From Boswellia sacra (lineage: Eukaryota; Streptophyta; Magnoliopsida; Sapindales; Burseraceae), in contig SNVD02013979.1 of NCBI GenBank assembly GCA_013180625.2, forward strand, positions 248,001 through 312,000: DNA of 64,000 nt, given 5' to 3'. The position numbers and the translations under genes are program-made. Of this stretch, positions 44,786 to 56,357 are shown one piece after another. The first letter of the stretch is position 1. Each line of letters begins with the position of its first letter. The notes below the pieces were generated by a model. That model was not told the DNA's origin, did no database searches, and saw only the letters and a program-made list of their open reading frames with translations.

Positions 44786-47700
44786 CTACTTGACCTTCGC
44801 TGAATCAACGTCGTCATGGGCAATAGTGGTCAAAACATCTCCTGACACATCATGTCCAGTCGCGGTAGTGCCTGCAACATCAGCAGCTGCAACATCAGCA
44901 GGCACGACCGGTTGAGGCAACAGCGCCTTGATGTCGTAGGGCACCAGGATGGGCGGGGCCGCCTCTTGTGGGTTTTCGCGGCTGAGCCAAAGATGTAATG
45001 CCATTCTCTCCCGGCATTCGTCGTCCTGGAATGCCTTAATCTCGGTCAGTGGAACGGCCCCCGCTAGGAACTCGATGTACTTCAAACAGTACACGCCGCA
45101 TGCCCCTCCCCCAGGCTCCTGCTGTGGCACCTGCTCCACGTCCTCGATTCGCATAATGTCAAATGGGGTTGTGGGATAGTCAGGAATACCGTAAACCTCC
45201 ATTGACACCATACGGGGTAGTAGCTCAGCGAGGCACCGGACTGTCTGCATGACTATGTCCGTAGAAGTATGCCCAATAGATGAGTCGTATATGGAAATCT
45301 GACGGCGATTCAAATGCACCTCTGCTGCCACCCAATGATCATCGGTGAGGTGTACTGGGAGATAGAGCTGAAAACGAATTGACAACACGGAAATGGAAAT
45401 GAATCACAACATTTTAAATAAGATGGCACATGCTAATTCAGTGAATATAAATGTTCTCACCCTGTCAACGTCGACCCATGGTGTTCCAGCGAGGGGCACC
45501 TGTCCTAGGATATACTGGACCATGTCCTCCTCATTTGCCCAGGTAATGTCGTCCAATCTTTCCGAGTATAGCGCCCACAACGACTTCAATTTCAACTGCA
45601 AGTTCATGAGTTCAGTTAGCGCATTGAAGGAATCATAAATTTCAAGTGACAAATTGTTAATGTAAGATGTCTACGATTTACGTACCCAAAAAGTGGTGTC
45701 GAGGAAAGCAGACCTCTGTACACCAGGTCTGGTCATGGCGCGAGCTCTGCACCGTAGAACCCACAAGTAGCTGTCTATGTGCTGAAAACAACAATTGCTA
45801 TCAATAAGGAATCCAATTGTATATAGCAATATTCGACAGCCAGAGATGATATGAAAGTACCTCAGCTTCAAGCCATTCTGATGGGCTGATCAGCGTCGTG
45901 AAGAACTTACGATCTGCGCTGAAGACTGCCAACTCAGCGCGATCTGTTCTGGTGTCGTCCGCCAGCCACGCGTGGAATCCCTTCATGTCAACTTCTGCTA
46001 TCGGGGCACGTGGGTCGAAAAGTGGAACCGGAGGGCACAAAATGAGACCAGTTCCTACATCTGCTGATGGCCACTGAGATCGATTGTCTTCCGACTGAGC
46101 AATAGGCGCCTCGGATTGTAAAGGGGCCTCTGACTGTGGCTGCTGCTGGTCTGCGGCTTCCTTCGAGGGCTGTGGCTGCTGCTGGTCAGTGGCTTCCTCC
46201 TGCTGCTGAACCCTCGGCCTCTTCCTACCTGGTGGACTGACAAAGGGGCTCCGCTTATGCTTTGCTGGTAGGAGGCGGCGACCCCTGCGTGAAACTAAGG
46301 CTGCCGGAGGAGCATCGGCTGCAGGAACATTCCGGTTAACGGAATCAGGAATCGCGGGCGGCGGACCATCACCGTCATCACCCGGACCTCCGTCGGAATC
46401 AGCATCTGAATCCTGAAATCAGACAAACATAACCATCAGCTTAAGCGTGTGTGGAACAAGTCAAAATCCAGTATGTAAATATTGGAAAGTACCGTGTCAT
46501 CATTTCCGAAGTTCGCACCGAGGTCCAGAACGGCCTCGCGGAGACGAGCTATCTCCTCACGCATTTCCCTGTTCTCCGCCCGTAACAGAGCAAGTTCACG
46601 CAAAACTGTGCTCTGGAAGTCGTCATGGACCGGCGGCACCTGCATGAGAATTGTAACAAGGGTCTTCATTAACCAACAGAGCAGCAAATGTATACGTACA
46701 AGAATATTAATGCCGACTGGCATTTCTTACCTGCCGACCCGACGCCGTCGTCGATGCTCCTGGAGCTCCGGAACTATGGAACGGCTCTGGCAGTGGACTT
46801 AAAGGCTCCAGCGGTGGACTGCCAGGCCCTACGTCCATGTCAGGACTGTCCGTGTCTGTTGCTGCAACCACATCCGGGTCAACAGGGGAACTGATGCCAG
46901 CAGGAGGTGAAGCGGATGAGAGCTCAGGAGGTGGAGCTGACGGTCCCTCAGGAGGTGGAGCTGGCAGACCCTCCGGAGGTGGTGCTGATGGACCCTCCGG
47001 AGGTGGAGCTGGCGGACCCTCCGGAGGTGGTGCTGATGGACCCTCCGGAGGTGGAGCTGCTGGTCCCGGTCCCTCAGGAGGTGGAGCTGGCAGACCCTCC
47101 GGAGGTGGTGCTGATGGACCCTCCGGAGGTGGAGCTGGCGGACCCTCCGGAGGTGGTGCTGATGGACCCTCCGGAGGTGGAGCTGCTGGTCCCGGTCCCT
47201 CAGGGGGTGGTCCTGCTGGACCCTCTGGATGTGGACCTAATGGGCCCTCCGGAGGTGGAGCTGCTGGTCCCTCCGGAGGTGGAGCTGCTGGTCCCTCCGG
47301 AGGTGGAGCTGCAGCCGCCTCAGCAGGAAGTGGCTCAATGCTCTCCGCCGCCAGTAAAGGAGCATCCGTAGCTGTTGCCCAAGCCACATGTGCACCTCTA
47401 CGGATGCCAACTACTTCATTGAGCCGTGCATACCACTCCGTCTGCTGCTCCACAACGGACGGCTCTAAAACGACGAGCGGCCTAGCCTGCGTCAACATAT
47501 AATCAGATCACGCGAAACTGTTATCAGTTTTTGGTTGAACAAAAAACAAGACAATTCGATGTAACACAGGATTCGTACTAACCCGCCTCCTAACCCTCAG
47601 TATATCAGTGTAGGTAGCGTTCTGGGACGGGGTCTTAACTGTCTCCCACTTCAACAACCGTGGTATCCTCGCCGCGCATTCCTGTGGCACTGTACCAAAA

Positions 47701-48687
47701 TGTGTGCCAAAGTAAGGCACGGCCTCGTACAACCAAACCTTAATTACATCGAACAGGTTAGTTAGTGACATGGACTAAAATTACATCAAACAGAAATCAA
47801 CACGGTCACACTCATGGATAGCAGAACGTACCTGAAAGGCGTACGGGCACCCCTCCAAGTTATAGCGCTCCACCTGCCTCGTCTTCGCTTGGGCTCGCCT
47901 CTTGTAATTTTCTAACCTCCCAACCAAAGCCCTCTTCATCGAGCCCAATGTCTTTTCGTAGGACAACGAACCCCATGGATACGTATTAAATTCATCCAGT
48001 CTGTCCACAAAATTCAACCATGTCCTAGACACGTGTCGGCGTCTATCCCGGGCCATGAAGAAACGCTCAAGCACGTAGTACACGCCTAGCTTCACGACAT
48101 CCTCGTCTGGCATACGAGACACATTCATATTCTTAAGATTTTCATACAAAGCGATGAGATCCAAGTCCATGCCATCGAAGTATGTATCCAACAATCGGCA
48201 CGGATGCAACATCGTCGGTATTGGTGGCACCGTGGAAGCAAATCGTAAGCCGGTTATCAAACCGAACTCGTGCGCAGAAAAACGAATGAGTCGTCCTGCA
48301 AATAAGGAAAAAAATTACATAAGATGACAACGATGTTACAGTTAAATAACTAAAAATATCATACGTGCAAAACTATGACTTTGTAACAACATTGTACATG
48401 AAAACCAATTTTTTACCTTCAACAAGGAACCACATCTCCCGGTCGTACCCCACGGTGTTAACCTCCCACTGAAGCACGTGGTGCGCCAACTGAGACGGAA
48501 AGGAGAGCCGACGGATGTCTAGGAGAAATCCGAAACATGTTGCACGAAACATCTCCTTCTGCCTCGCATTGAAGCTCGCCCGGATCCATTGTATACAGTC
48601 CTAACCTGCCATGTTTGTGACCACGGCCTGGTAGTGTTCCGTATCCGGTGTCTTAAGCGTGAAGGACAGTCCAAATTCACCAGCCAT
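44786..48687 (-). CDS. DUF1985/Ulp1-like cysteine protease gene of the MULE (early stop)
   Basis: Nine minus-strand exons: 48687-48417, 48295-47832, 47738-47583, 47486-46731, 46639-46493, 46412-45861, 45781-45686, 45595-45461, 45367-44786. All use GT-AG junctions and keep frame, giving 1053 codons including the stop. Order: DUF1985-type N-terminus (FGFLLDIRRLSF, HEFGLITGL), a long PPPEG-repeat linker (exon 4), a short coiled coil (exon 5), a basic/Gln-rich linker, then a C48 Ulp1 peptidase domain. Catalytic His 870 (TDDHW), Asp 887 (IYDS), Gln 941/942 and Cys 949 (GACGVY) are all present. Codon 29 is TAG (48603-48601), so an intact product would need a downstream start or readthrough. A possible non-coding first exon ends at 49099 (CATTCAG|GTACGG). 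Such proteins are presumed SUMO-type deconjugases spread by MULEs; their role in transposition is unknown. Confidence 0.8.
46880..47325 (-). repeat. Tandem repeats encoding PPPEG-rich linker
   Basis: 18-30 base units (CCCTCCGGAGGTGGAGCT on the + strand) repeat about 20 times and encode (A/S)-PPPEGP in exon 4 of the Ulp1-like gene. Some higher-order units of about 114 bases are duplicated nearly exactly. On the + strand the same DNA reads as a long Gly/Ser-Gly ORF, which is an antisense artefact. Confidence 0.85.
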
Positions 48688-48769
48688 TTGCTTCAAATTG
48701 GCAAAAAGAAGTCCATTATAGTTCAATATGAAACAAAAAGGCAAAAAAACAGCCAAAAACAGCCACAAA

Positions 48770-49850
48770 GCATGCATTCTGCCTAAACGCTCGATAAAGC
48801 TCGACGAAACACGACAAACTCGACAAGACTCGACATAACACGACTACACTCGACATGTCTCGACAACACTAGACATATCTCGACAACACTCGACAAAACT
48901 CATTTGCCGAGTGTCGAGTGTGTCACTACCACAACATAACTCCTTTGTAAATTTCCGGCAACGACAGCCGAAACCAACCACATACAATACATTTTCAAAT
49001 CACATATACAAACATAAACGGCCTAAACATTATTAAACAGCCCTAAATCCACTGAACTAGTGAAAACAACATGCATGGCCGGTAAATAAACGCCGTACCT
49101 GAATGCCGATCGGTGCTGTGGTCGCCGGGAGTTGAGATGATTGTCGCTGCGCGTCTGTTTGCGTCCCAACCGTTGTCTGTGCGTTACTGTGAGTTTGGAG
49201 AGTTGAAACGGTTTGTAGGAGTAAATGGCAGTGAAGCGGGAAGTGACGGTAGAACTTTTTAAACCCCAAAGTTCGAGCTCCCCACGTGTCAGTCATCGCG
49301 AGTCGCGGGTCGAGGGTCGAGACGAGGCAAATTACGATAGGAGAGGTCGATCGGGGAGAGAGTCGAGGTTCGAGTCTTCGTGTGCCGTGAGCTCGAGCGT
49401 CGAGTGGTCGTGTGACAGGTTTAGTCGCTCTTCGAGTGTTTGTCTGACGTGTGCTCGAGCTTCGAGTGTTGGTGTGACGAAGTGAACCGCGCTTCGAGTG
49501 TTTGTCTGACCGGTTGATCGCGCTTCGAGTGTTCGTGTGACGTGGTGGTCGCGCTTCGAGTGTTCGTGTGACGTGTTGGTCGGGCTTCGAGTGTTCGTGT
49601 GACGTGTTGATCGAGCTTCGCGTGTTCGTGTTCAATATGATCGAGCTTCGAGGGGCTGTGTGTCGTGTAGATCGAGCGTCGAGTTATACCTTCGAGTTGC
49701 GTCGAGCGTTTAGACCGAACATTCGTTTTTTTCATTTTCATTCCCTTCATTTCATTTCATTTTCTGTTCCGCTAATTAAGTCGAGCGTCGAGTTTCTACC
49801 GTCGAGTGTCGTCGAGCGATTGGACAGAACACTTGTTTCTTAGAGATTTC
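48770..49850. repeat. Internal TIR-like CGA-repeat block between the MULE genes
   Basis: The left edge (AAACGCTCGATAAAGCTCGACG, about 48785) resembles the right TIR near 52985. The right edge (GTCGAGCGATTGGACAGAACACTTGTTTC, about 49811) resembles the left TIR near 41760. Between them are two zones of CGA-rich words (ACTCGACA at 48790-48915; GCTTCGAGTGTTCGTGTGACG at 49300-49700) around the putative first exon of the Ulp1-like gene. It probably supplies that gene's promoter, as TIRs do in two-gene Mutator elements. Confidence 0.6.
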
Positions 49851-50069
49851 GAATCAGATACCAAATTATTTTTCGGTTGGGCGTCAGGTAAGATTATTTT
49901 GTTTAACAACAACGCCCATAAAGATGTGTTTAATACAATAATACTGCTTTACAGTGCCAAAATCCAACACCCAAAATATATTATTTTCAAAAGCTTAGGA
50001 TTTGTTAAAAAAAAAAAAAAAGAGACAATGTTGCAAACATCAACATTTGGTTTACACATTTGGTATACA

Positions 50070-52898
50070 TCATCCCCTGTCATGCAGCGGAACTGGGTTT
50101 CGGCATGTTTGACGATTGTGCCCGGAACTTCCACAACGCCCGCAAGATCGAGAGGAGCTAGACTCACCGACAGAAGGGATTCGATTCCTCCAAGGACGAC
50201 CGGCTGGTCTCCTCATCATTGGCGGGAGAACCACTCTACTGCGAACCTCCTCAGGAACCACCCAATCCTCACTAACTCCAACAGGAACTACTGGGAGAGC
50301 ATATGCATGTAACAATGTTTCGGTGGTATACCAATGGGCACAGTAATCATGGCATGTAAGGAGATTCATACGTTTGCATACCGCTAATACATGTGCACAC
50401 GGAAGCTGGTCAAGATCAAACACACGGCACGTGCATGTACGCGCGTGCATGTCAACTATGCAAACACGGTCGTTGCCTCTAACCTCATACATAGTAAGAG
50501 ATATACCACTAACCCTCATACGATCTCCTTCTTTTAAACGCTCCTCCATCAACTTGTTTGCCCAGGGTGAGAGATGTGATTCTGAGTTAGCAAAGAGCTG
50601 TCGACGCTCATAGAACCATTTCTGCAAGTTGGCCCGAAAATAATCAGCTAACAACGTCACCGGGAGGAATCGATGGTGTCGCAAACAGCTGTTCATCGAC
50701 TCAGCTATATTTGTTGTCATTATGTTATACCGCCGACCATGAAACTGTGAACGTGCCCATTTCTCGACTCCGATCTCTCGAAGATAAGTTGCTGCTGCTG
50801 GCATATGCGATTCAATTTGTCGCATATGATAGTTGAAATCAGCACAATGATATGTCCTTGCAGCGCGGTAGTACAATTCCAACAAAGTCTTGTCCTTGAA
50901 CGTTGCCTTCAAGTTACCCTTGAGATGATGAGTGCACAATCCATGCAGTGCATTAGGAAAAACTGCAACCACAGCACGTTCAATACTACGATGACGGTCA
51001 GAAATGAAGACAAGATCTTGGATATTTTGTACAACATGATCACGCAACTGTCTCATGAACCAGTTCCAGGAGTCATCATTTTCAGAATGCCCAATTCCAA
51101 ATGCCAAGGGGTATATTTGTTTATTACCATCCATACAAGAAGCCAAAAACATTGTACCCCTATATTTCCCTTTTAAAAAGGAACCATCAACTGCAATAAC
51201 TGGCCTAATTGACGATGCAAATCCAGCAATCGAGGCCCCCATACTCATGAAAAAGTATCTGAAATGGTTATCCTCATCAGTTTCTAACGACGTTTTGGTC
51301 CCCGGGTTTGCTTTCTCAATCATGTACATGTACTGAGGGAGTAGTGTGAATGATTCATCATGAGATCCGTGAAGTTCTTGCAAAGCTACCTCCTTTGCCC
51401 TCCATGCCTTATTGTACGTGATGTTAACACCCAATGACTCCTGAACATCGGACATAATATCCTTTGGACGATATATTCTCGATGCCTCAACGAATTTGCT
51501 CTTAATATGTTTGCCAATGACATGTGCAGTTGCCTGTTTGTGAACTGGGTGAAGTCCGGCTCCGGAGCACGTGTGGTGGTTCTTATACGTTTTCACTTGG
51601 AAGAAATGTGAATCGGCCACCTTTATGGCACGTAAACGCCATTTACAAGATTCAGCACGACATACAACCTCAAACCTTGTGGCGTTGGAGTTCCTCACCT
51701 TGAATTGAAAGTTTCGTCTTAATGCCAACATCGCTAACTTCTCTCGAAGCTCCGTTTTGCTGTTAAACATCTGTCCAACCCCAACCTCAATCTCGTCAAC
51801 TACAAATGATGAGGCATCATCGCCATCTGTGGAGGGTGGATGGACGATAGGCGGCATCCACCTGAATGTGTTAGCCTGAGAGCTGTCATTATTCGACATC
51901 GGATCTTCCTGATGGCCATATACTGGACGAGTAGGTGTGGAGTGAATTGGAGGAGGCACGGTAGGTGTGGAGTGAATTGGAGGAGGCACGGTAGGTGTGG
52001 AGTGAATTGGATAAGGCACGGTAAACGGCTCATCCTGGTTCACATCATTCAAGATCTCCCGTTCTCCCTCATTATCGAAATGTGAACCGGCTACATTGTG
52101 CCCATCAACAACAAAATCATCCAATCCCTCAACATCATTCTCAATATGAACCGTGTAATCATTATTGTCATCGTCAACATGCACACGAACATCATCACCA
52201 CCATCGTCAGTATCTTCGCAATATTCATTCCCACCATCGTCATCATTAACATCATCAATATTACCTACACTCTCAAACTCTCTAATGCTGTCAAGATGAC
52301 GTACCAATCTCGATGGCATCGATGGAGGCACTCCTTCTTCATTTTGAAATAACACCCCTACCCCAAATGACTCATGCCCCGCATGCCCTAAACACTGCTC
52401 AAATTCAACGCCAACATCGTCATTCAATTCTGGTTGTCCACAAACAGGAGTAGACTCACTTAATTGGTTGCTCCCACTTGCTGAACGAAAGAATGAGGGA
52501 TGAGAACATCCTTCTCGCCAACGGATTGCATCGGATCCTGACCCTGACCTCTGTCTTTGCTTCTCCCTATCTTCAACTTTAACAACTAACGGTGTATATG
52601 ATTGTTGGTCCTCCAAACAATGTTGTATGAAAAAAGAAACATCGTCGTCAGTCTCAATACGAATCGGCATTGGAAGAACACCCTTACAAGAAAATTGAAC
52701 CTCTAAACTCATTCTTTTCTTACGAAGATCCCAACCCATTTTAGTACTAATACAGTCAACCAACTCGTTATAAGTAGCACATCTACGAATTATCAATGGC
52801 TTCCCCGTCCCACCGGCATACAAATAACTACCGTTCTCTTGCACAATCCATGAACCATTATATGCAATGAGTACGCGTAAAGTTTCCATTTCCTGCAT
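50070..52898 (-). CDS. mudrA: MURA-type Mutator transposase
   Basis: One uninterrupted minus-strand ORF of 942 codons. An N-terminal PB1-like domain (about 1-110) precedes an acidic linker, which contains three copies of a PPPIHSTPTV decapeptide (about 295-323). The MuDR DNA-binding domain (about 368-445) follows. Next is the MULE transposase core: D571 (IAVDGSFLKG), D634 (FISDRH), C655..H657 (LCTHH) and E733 (NIAESMN). A SWIM zinc finger with C822, C824, C834, H836 and a C-terminal CCHC knuckle (C919, C922, H927, C932) complete it. All expected catalytic and zinc residues are present. It would bind the TIRs and cut and paste the element in the nucleus. Its first codons lie inside the right TIR and have a partner in the left TIR. 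This is the most intact mobile-element gene in the window. Confidence 0.95.
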   Translation of the reverse strand: MQEMETLRVLIAYNGSWIVQENGSYLYAGGTGKPLIIRRCATYNELVDCISTKMGWDLRKKRMSLEVQFSCKGVLPMPIRIETDDDVSFFIQHCLEDQQSYTPLVVKVEDREKQRQRSGSGSDAIRWREGCSHPSFFRSASGSNQLSESTPVCGQPELNDDVGVEFEQCLGHAGHESFGVGVLFQNEEGVPPSMPSRLVRHLDSIREFESVGNIDDVNDDDGGNEYCEDTDDGGDDVRVHVDDDNNDYTVHIENDVEGLDDFVVDGHNVAGSHFDNEGEREILNDVNQDEPFTVPYPIHSTPTVPPPIHSTPTVPPPIHSTPTRPVYGHQEDPMSNNDSSQANTFRWMPPIVHPPSTDGDDASSFVVDEIEVGVGQMFNSKTELREKLAMLALRRNFQFKVRNSNATRFEVVCRAESCKWRLRAIKVADSHFFQVKTYKNHHTCSGAGLHPVHKQATAHVIGKHIKSKFVEASRIYRPKDIMSDVQESLGVNITYNKAWRAKEVALQELHGSHDESFTLLPQYMYMIEKANPGTKTSLETDEDNHFRYFFMSMGASIAGFASSIRPVIAVDGSFLKGKYRGTMFLASCMDGNKQIYPLAFGIGHSENDDSWNWFMRQLRDHVVQNIQDLVFISDRHRSIERAVVAVFPNALHGLCTHHLKGNLKATFKDKTLLELYYRAARTYHCADFNYHMRQIESHMPAAATYLREIGVEKWARSQFHGRRYNIMTTNIAESMNSCLRHHRFLPVTLLADYFRANLQKWFYERRQLFANSESHLSPWANKLMEERLKEGDRMRVSGISLTMYEVRGNDRVCIVDMHARTCTCRVFDLDQLPCAHVLAVCKRMNLLTCHDYCAHWYTTETLLHAYALPVVPVGVSEDWVVPEEVRSRVVLPPMMRRPAGRPWRNRIPSVGESSSSRSCGRCGSSGHNRQTCRNPVPLHDRG

Positions 52899-53915
52899 GA
52901 TTGAGATATATCATATCATATAAGATCCGTGGACAAAAAATAATTATGAAATAGCTTGCAAAAGTGGGAAAAAAGAGCGTTCTGCCAAAACGCTCGACGA
53001 GACTCGACAAAAACACTCGACACTCGACATATGTGACACGACACTCGAACTCGACTAACTTCGTCGTCCGACACTCGTCAACTTGTACACTCGACTCTCT
53101 TACTCGAAAGCTCGACAAAATGGTGTCCACGACTCTCGAAACACTCGACATGAATGGTTCGAGACATCTACAGGTCGGTTCCACGCGTCCTACACTCGAC
53201 TCTCGACACGCGACACACGAACTTTTGACAATCCACAAGACCCTCGACGGAACTCGAACACGCAACACTCAAACCTAGAATCGAGGCAATGGCCAGACAC
53301 TCGAAACCATCATCCGAATTGTCGTGATTCGGTCCCGACAGAACTTCTCGACAACACTCGACTACACTCGACGACACTCGACTACACTCGACGACACTCG
53401 AAGACAGTCGTCTTCTTCGACCTTCGACTGCGAAAACCCATTTTTGCACACCGACAGCCAATTTCCAGCATTTTTTCACACAGACGGCACTATCTCTACC
53501 CTTAGTTCACATACATAAACCATTTTTAAGCTATATAATGCGGTTGTCAGTTACCAATGCGAGCAATGACGAAAACACTACACATACATTAAATTTTCAT
53601 GCCATTTACAGAGAGATTAAGGAAAAGTTGCTCTTACGCGTTTTGCTTACTGCTTCAGATATTGAGGTTGTTTCGGGACAGTGAAGTTAAGTGATTCGAG
53701 CTGTTACTGGTTTCCGTTGTTCTGTGTCTTGCTTTACTGTCTTTCTTAAAAAAATTTGTCCGAAGGATATGAAATAACAAGGTTTTGAGAATTTATTTTA
53801 GGACAGAGGTGTTTTTATCTTTTAGACACAAAAGTGTCTATGGGATGAAAATATTTCAGAATATGTCCATTTTTCAAACCAGCCCCCTAAATTTGTCCAT
53901 TTTTTCAATTTTCCC
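52845..53915 (-). repeat. MULE right TIR
   Basis: Inverted partner of 41088-41910, longer because of a block at about 53525-53695 and a few extra CGAGTGTCGTCGAGTGTAGT units. It carries CGACACTCGA-type words at 52985-53430 and reaches the start of the transposase ORF. It presumably holds the transposase promoter. Confidence 0.8.
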
Positions 53916-53924
53916 TTTTTAAAA

Positions 53925-54448
53925 ACCGAAGTAAATAGCTTTATGCGCTATATATCTGAGTCGGTTTGGTAAACCGCCGTAGATCCTGACAACGATCTCG
54001 CCCTAATCTACCCTTGCCTCTCAATTTCCCTCTCTGTTGCCTCTTATCTGAAGTTCCCCCAAATTCGAAAACCCTATTTGTCCTCTCTCTCACCTCTCCT
54101 CTCAGGTTCCTCCAACTTGAAAAACCCAACTTTCTTCATTTAGCTTAACCGTATGTGCTTCTCAATCCCAAATTCATGGCGGCGATTTACTTTTTTGCTT
54201 TGCTTACGATTGCTTGAAGCTCCAATTCCATGCGCAACTCCATGCTTCCACTCTCCGATTGTCTCTGCCACAGTAGTCTCCTCTGGTATGCTTCTAGGTT
54301 CTCATGGTTATATCATTTATTTTCTACAATCATCTTTGATATTTCCACAATATTTTCAATGACAAGGAAAAGGTATGAGATCTTTTTGTTGAGCCCATCG
54401 AGCTTTATAATATATTTTTGTCAAAATATTGGTACTATCTTAATGCAG
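53925..54448. other. CACTA-C subterminal end and 5' leader-like DNA
   Basis: Starts with AAACCGAAGTAAATAGC, the other half of the palindrome the MULE entered. A CT-rich leader-like stretch (54000-54145) and AT-rich DNA follow. No exon could be identified before 54449. Confidence 0.4.
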
Positions 54449-54908
54449 TTTTCATATCAAAAATGAAGGTAGAGCTTCTAGAAGATGGAACCTTCTGGCT
54501 GTCTGAGTCACCTTCTGTCACTGGAAGAAAATCGTGGGCTTGTGAAGTTCTGGGTATCGCAACTTGGGCGATATCCTGCTTATTTTACTTAATAAAGTCC
54601 AATTGTCTGTTTTACTTAATTTCTTTTGTCCTTTAAAATGTTTTTGCTATATACTATAGAAGAATGTTGCATAATTTGTTTCTTTGATGTGATGCCCACA
54701 CATTCCAATTCAATGGACTTGAACCACCGGGGTTTTCATTTCAAATTGTGAATACAAACATGGATGAGGTTAGTGCCCATGCCCGAAGTGTTTTGCTCAC
54801 ATGGCAGCACATTGCTTTCCTGCCTCCTAGCTTGCCTGTTATTAACTGTGGAGAATTCAACACACAAAAAGAATCAACTACGGGACGTTTTCTTCTTGGG
54901 AGATTAAG
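54449..54908 (+). pseudogene. Fragment of an endonuclease/exonuclease/phosphatase-family protein
   Basis: The exon at about 54449-54570 (after CAG) encodes KVELLEDGTFWLSESPSVTG and IATWA. The exon at about 54702-54908 encodes FNGLEPPGFSFQIVNTNMDE, LLTWQHIAFLPPSLPVI and FNTQKESTTGRFLLGR, ending at a GT. These match plant DNase I-like (EEP superfamily) proteins. The Cys-Gly-Gly of the usual YCGGFNTQ segment reads CGEFNTQ, and several residues of ARRRSALL are missing. The acceptor before the second exon is not AG. Both ends of the gene are absent. Captured within CACTA-C. Confidence 0.75.
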
Positions 54909-54948
54909 GTATTCATTCATACTTAATAATATACATAATTCTTGATTA

Positions 54949-56340
54949 TTAGAAAAGATTTTTATATCAAGCTTCAGTGAAGCAAGATAATGTTATAAGG
55001 TTACTTGAATTGTGCTTCGTTGTGGGATCTTTATTCATAAAAGAAATTTGGAGCTAAACTTGATTTTTCATTTTTGCTGGAATTTTGTTCATTTCATTTT
55101 TTCCCTTTTGGAGTAATTTCATCCATATGATATCGTTTTGAATTTGATAACCAGGAATGAGGTGTCAAGACAATAGAGTGACAACTCATTTTTATTTCCC
55201 ATATTATGTATGCTTTCAATTTACAATTGTTTAAAGATGTCTCATTCGGTTTAATTTTCTGGGACAGTAGAATGACATTATTGGCTTTTTTGGGGGGAAA
55301 TGAAATAAATAAATGCTATACTTAGATGGTGTTGGGTGAAATATTTATCAATTTGTTCTGTGTTATTGTTTCCGATCACTGATGCATGCCCTGCAAATTC
55401 TATATCTGGAAAAAATGTCCAATAGAGTGAAGGAATTTATTTAGCTTCTCGTAAAAAATAAATTACTAATTATGCTGATATGCACCTTCCATGGATTCAA
55501 AGGTAATGCTCTTGAAACCTTTATGGAGCTTTTATTAGCATGGTGAAGAATAGAAATAGTAAACATCCATTCATCTTTATCTTTTCTGAATAAAGAAAGT
55601 GGAGGTTCCAACTCATTATCTTAGGTGGGAGAATTTAGCCTTAGTCTTTATAAAGCTCTTATATTGAGTTGCTTTATTAAAGTGGAAATCATTACTTTTT
55701 GCAATATTGGAGGACTTGGATAAGCATGTTGCCACCATATTCCACTTTTGCTTTTACCTATCATTATGTTATTCTTTCATATGCAATAAAAGGATGCACT
55801 TTTTTCCGGATTTGAGGTTTGACCATGTGCAATATTATTCTTTCACATTGCTTTTACGTACAAATTTGACCATGTAATTAGTTGCTTTATCACGTTAGAG
55901 AGTAGAGGGAACGAAGCGAGAAGAGCACGAGGAAGAGAAACGAAAGGGACGATTTGTTGGAATTGGATGGACAATATTATATTTATGCAAGTAATTATAA
56001 TCGAAGTTAACTGTTATACATGTAATACCCATAAATTAATATAAAACTTCTTAAAAATGTTGAAAGTCAGAAAATTGATCTGAAAATTTAAAAAACTGAT
56101 ACTGAGCCTCCTTATTTTAAATAAGATTTGTACTAACATTGCCAAAACACTGCTGCTTCCAAACATTAAGATTATAGAGTTAATTAATTAATTGTGATTA
56201 TCGTTATAATATTCACTCCAGATGAGCAGTGCCTTATTTTACTTGGCAGCATCAAAACACCTTATTGCAGGTTAATTATTTCAGTAGAGTATATTAGAGA
56301 GAATGAGATGAAACAATAGCAAGGTTTATTGAACTAATAT
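54949..56340. other. CACTA-C spacer, no exon recognised
   Basis: AT-rich intronic-looking DNA between the two captured gene fragments. Nothing is supported. Confidence 0.4.
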
Positions 56341-56357
56341 CCCACACATGTTCTCAG

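Larger units (their letters stand above)
41088..53915 (-). mobile_element. Mutator-like element with MURA-type transposase and Ulp1-like gene
   Basis: Both ends start GGGAAAATTGAAAAAATGGA read inward and are flanked by the identical 9-mer TTTTTAAAA (41079-41087; 53916-53924), the Mutator-type duplication. The TIRs are long (about 0.8 kb left, 1.1 kb right). Two minus-strand genes, a 942-codon transposase and a nine-exon DUF1985/Ulp1 protease, give the layout of Ulp1-carrying plant MULEs. A smaller TIR element (41925-44575) has inserted near the left TIR. The target was the middle of a CGGTTTTT/AAAAACCG palindrome in CACTA-C. Confidence 0.9.

Noticed and set aside
46837..47502. Long + strand Gly/Ser-rich ORF (about 221 codons)
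   Set aside because: It is the antisense reading of the PPPEG tandem repeat in exon 4 of the Ulp1-like gene. The minus strand has correct splice junctions and conserved domains, whereas the + strand ORF has none.
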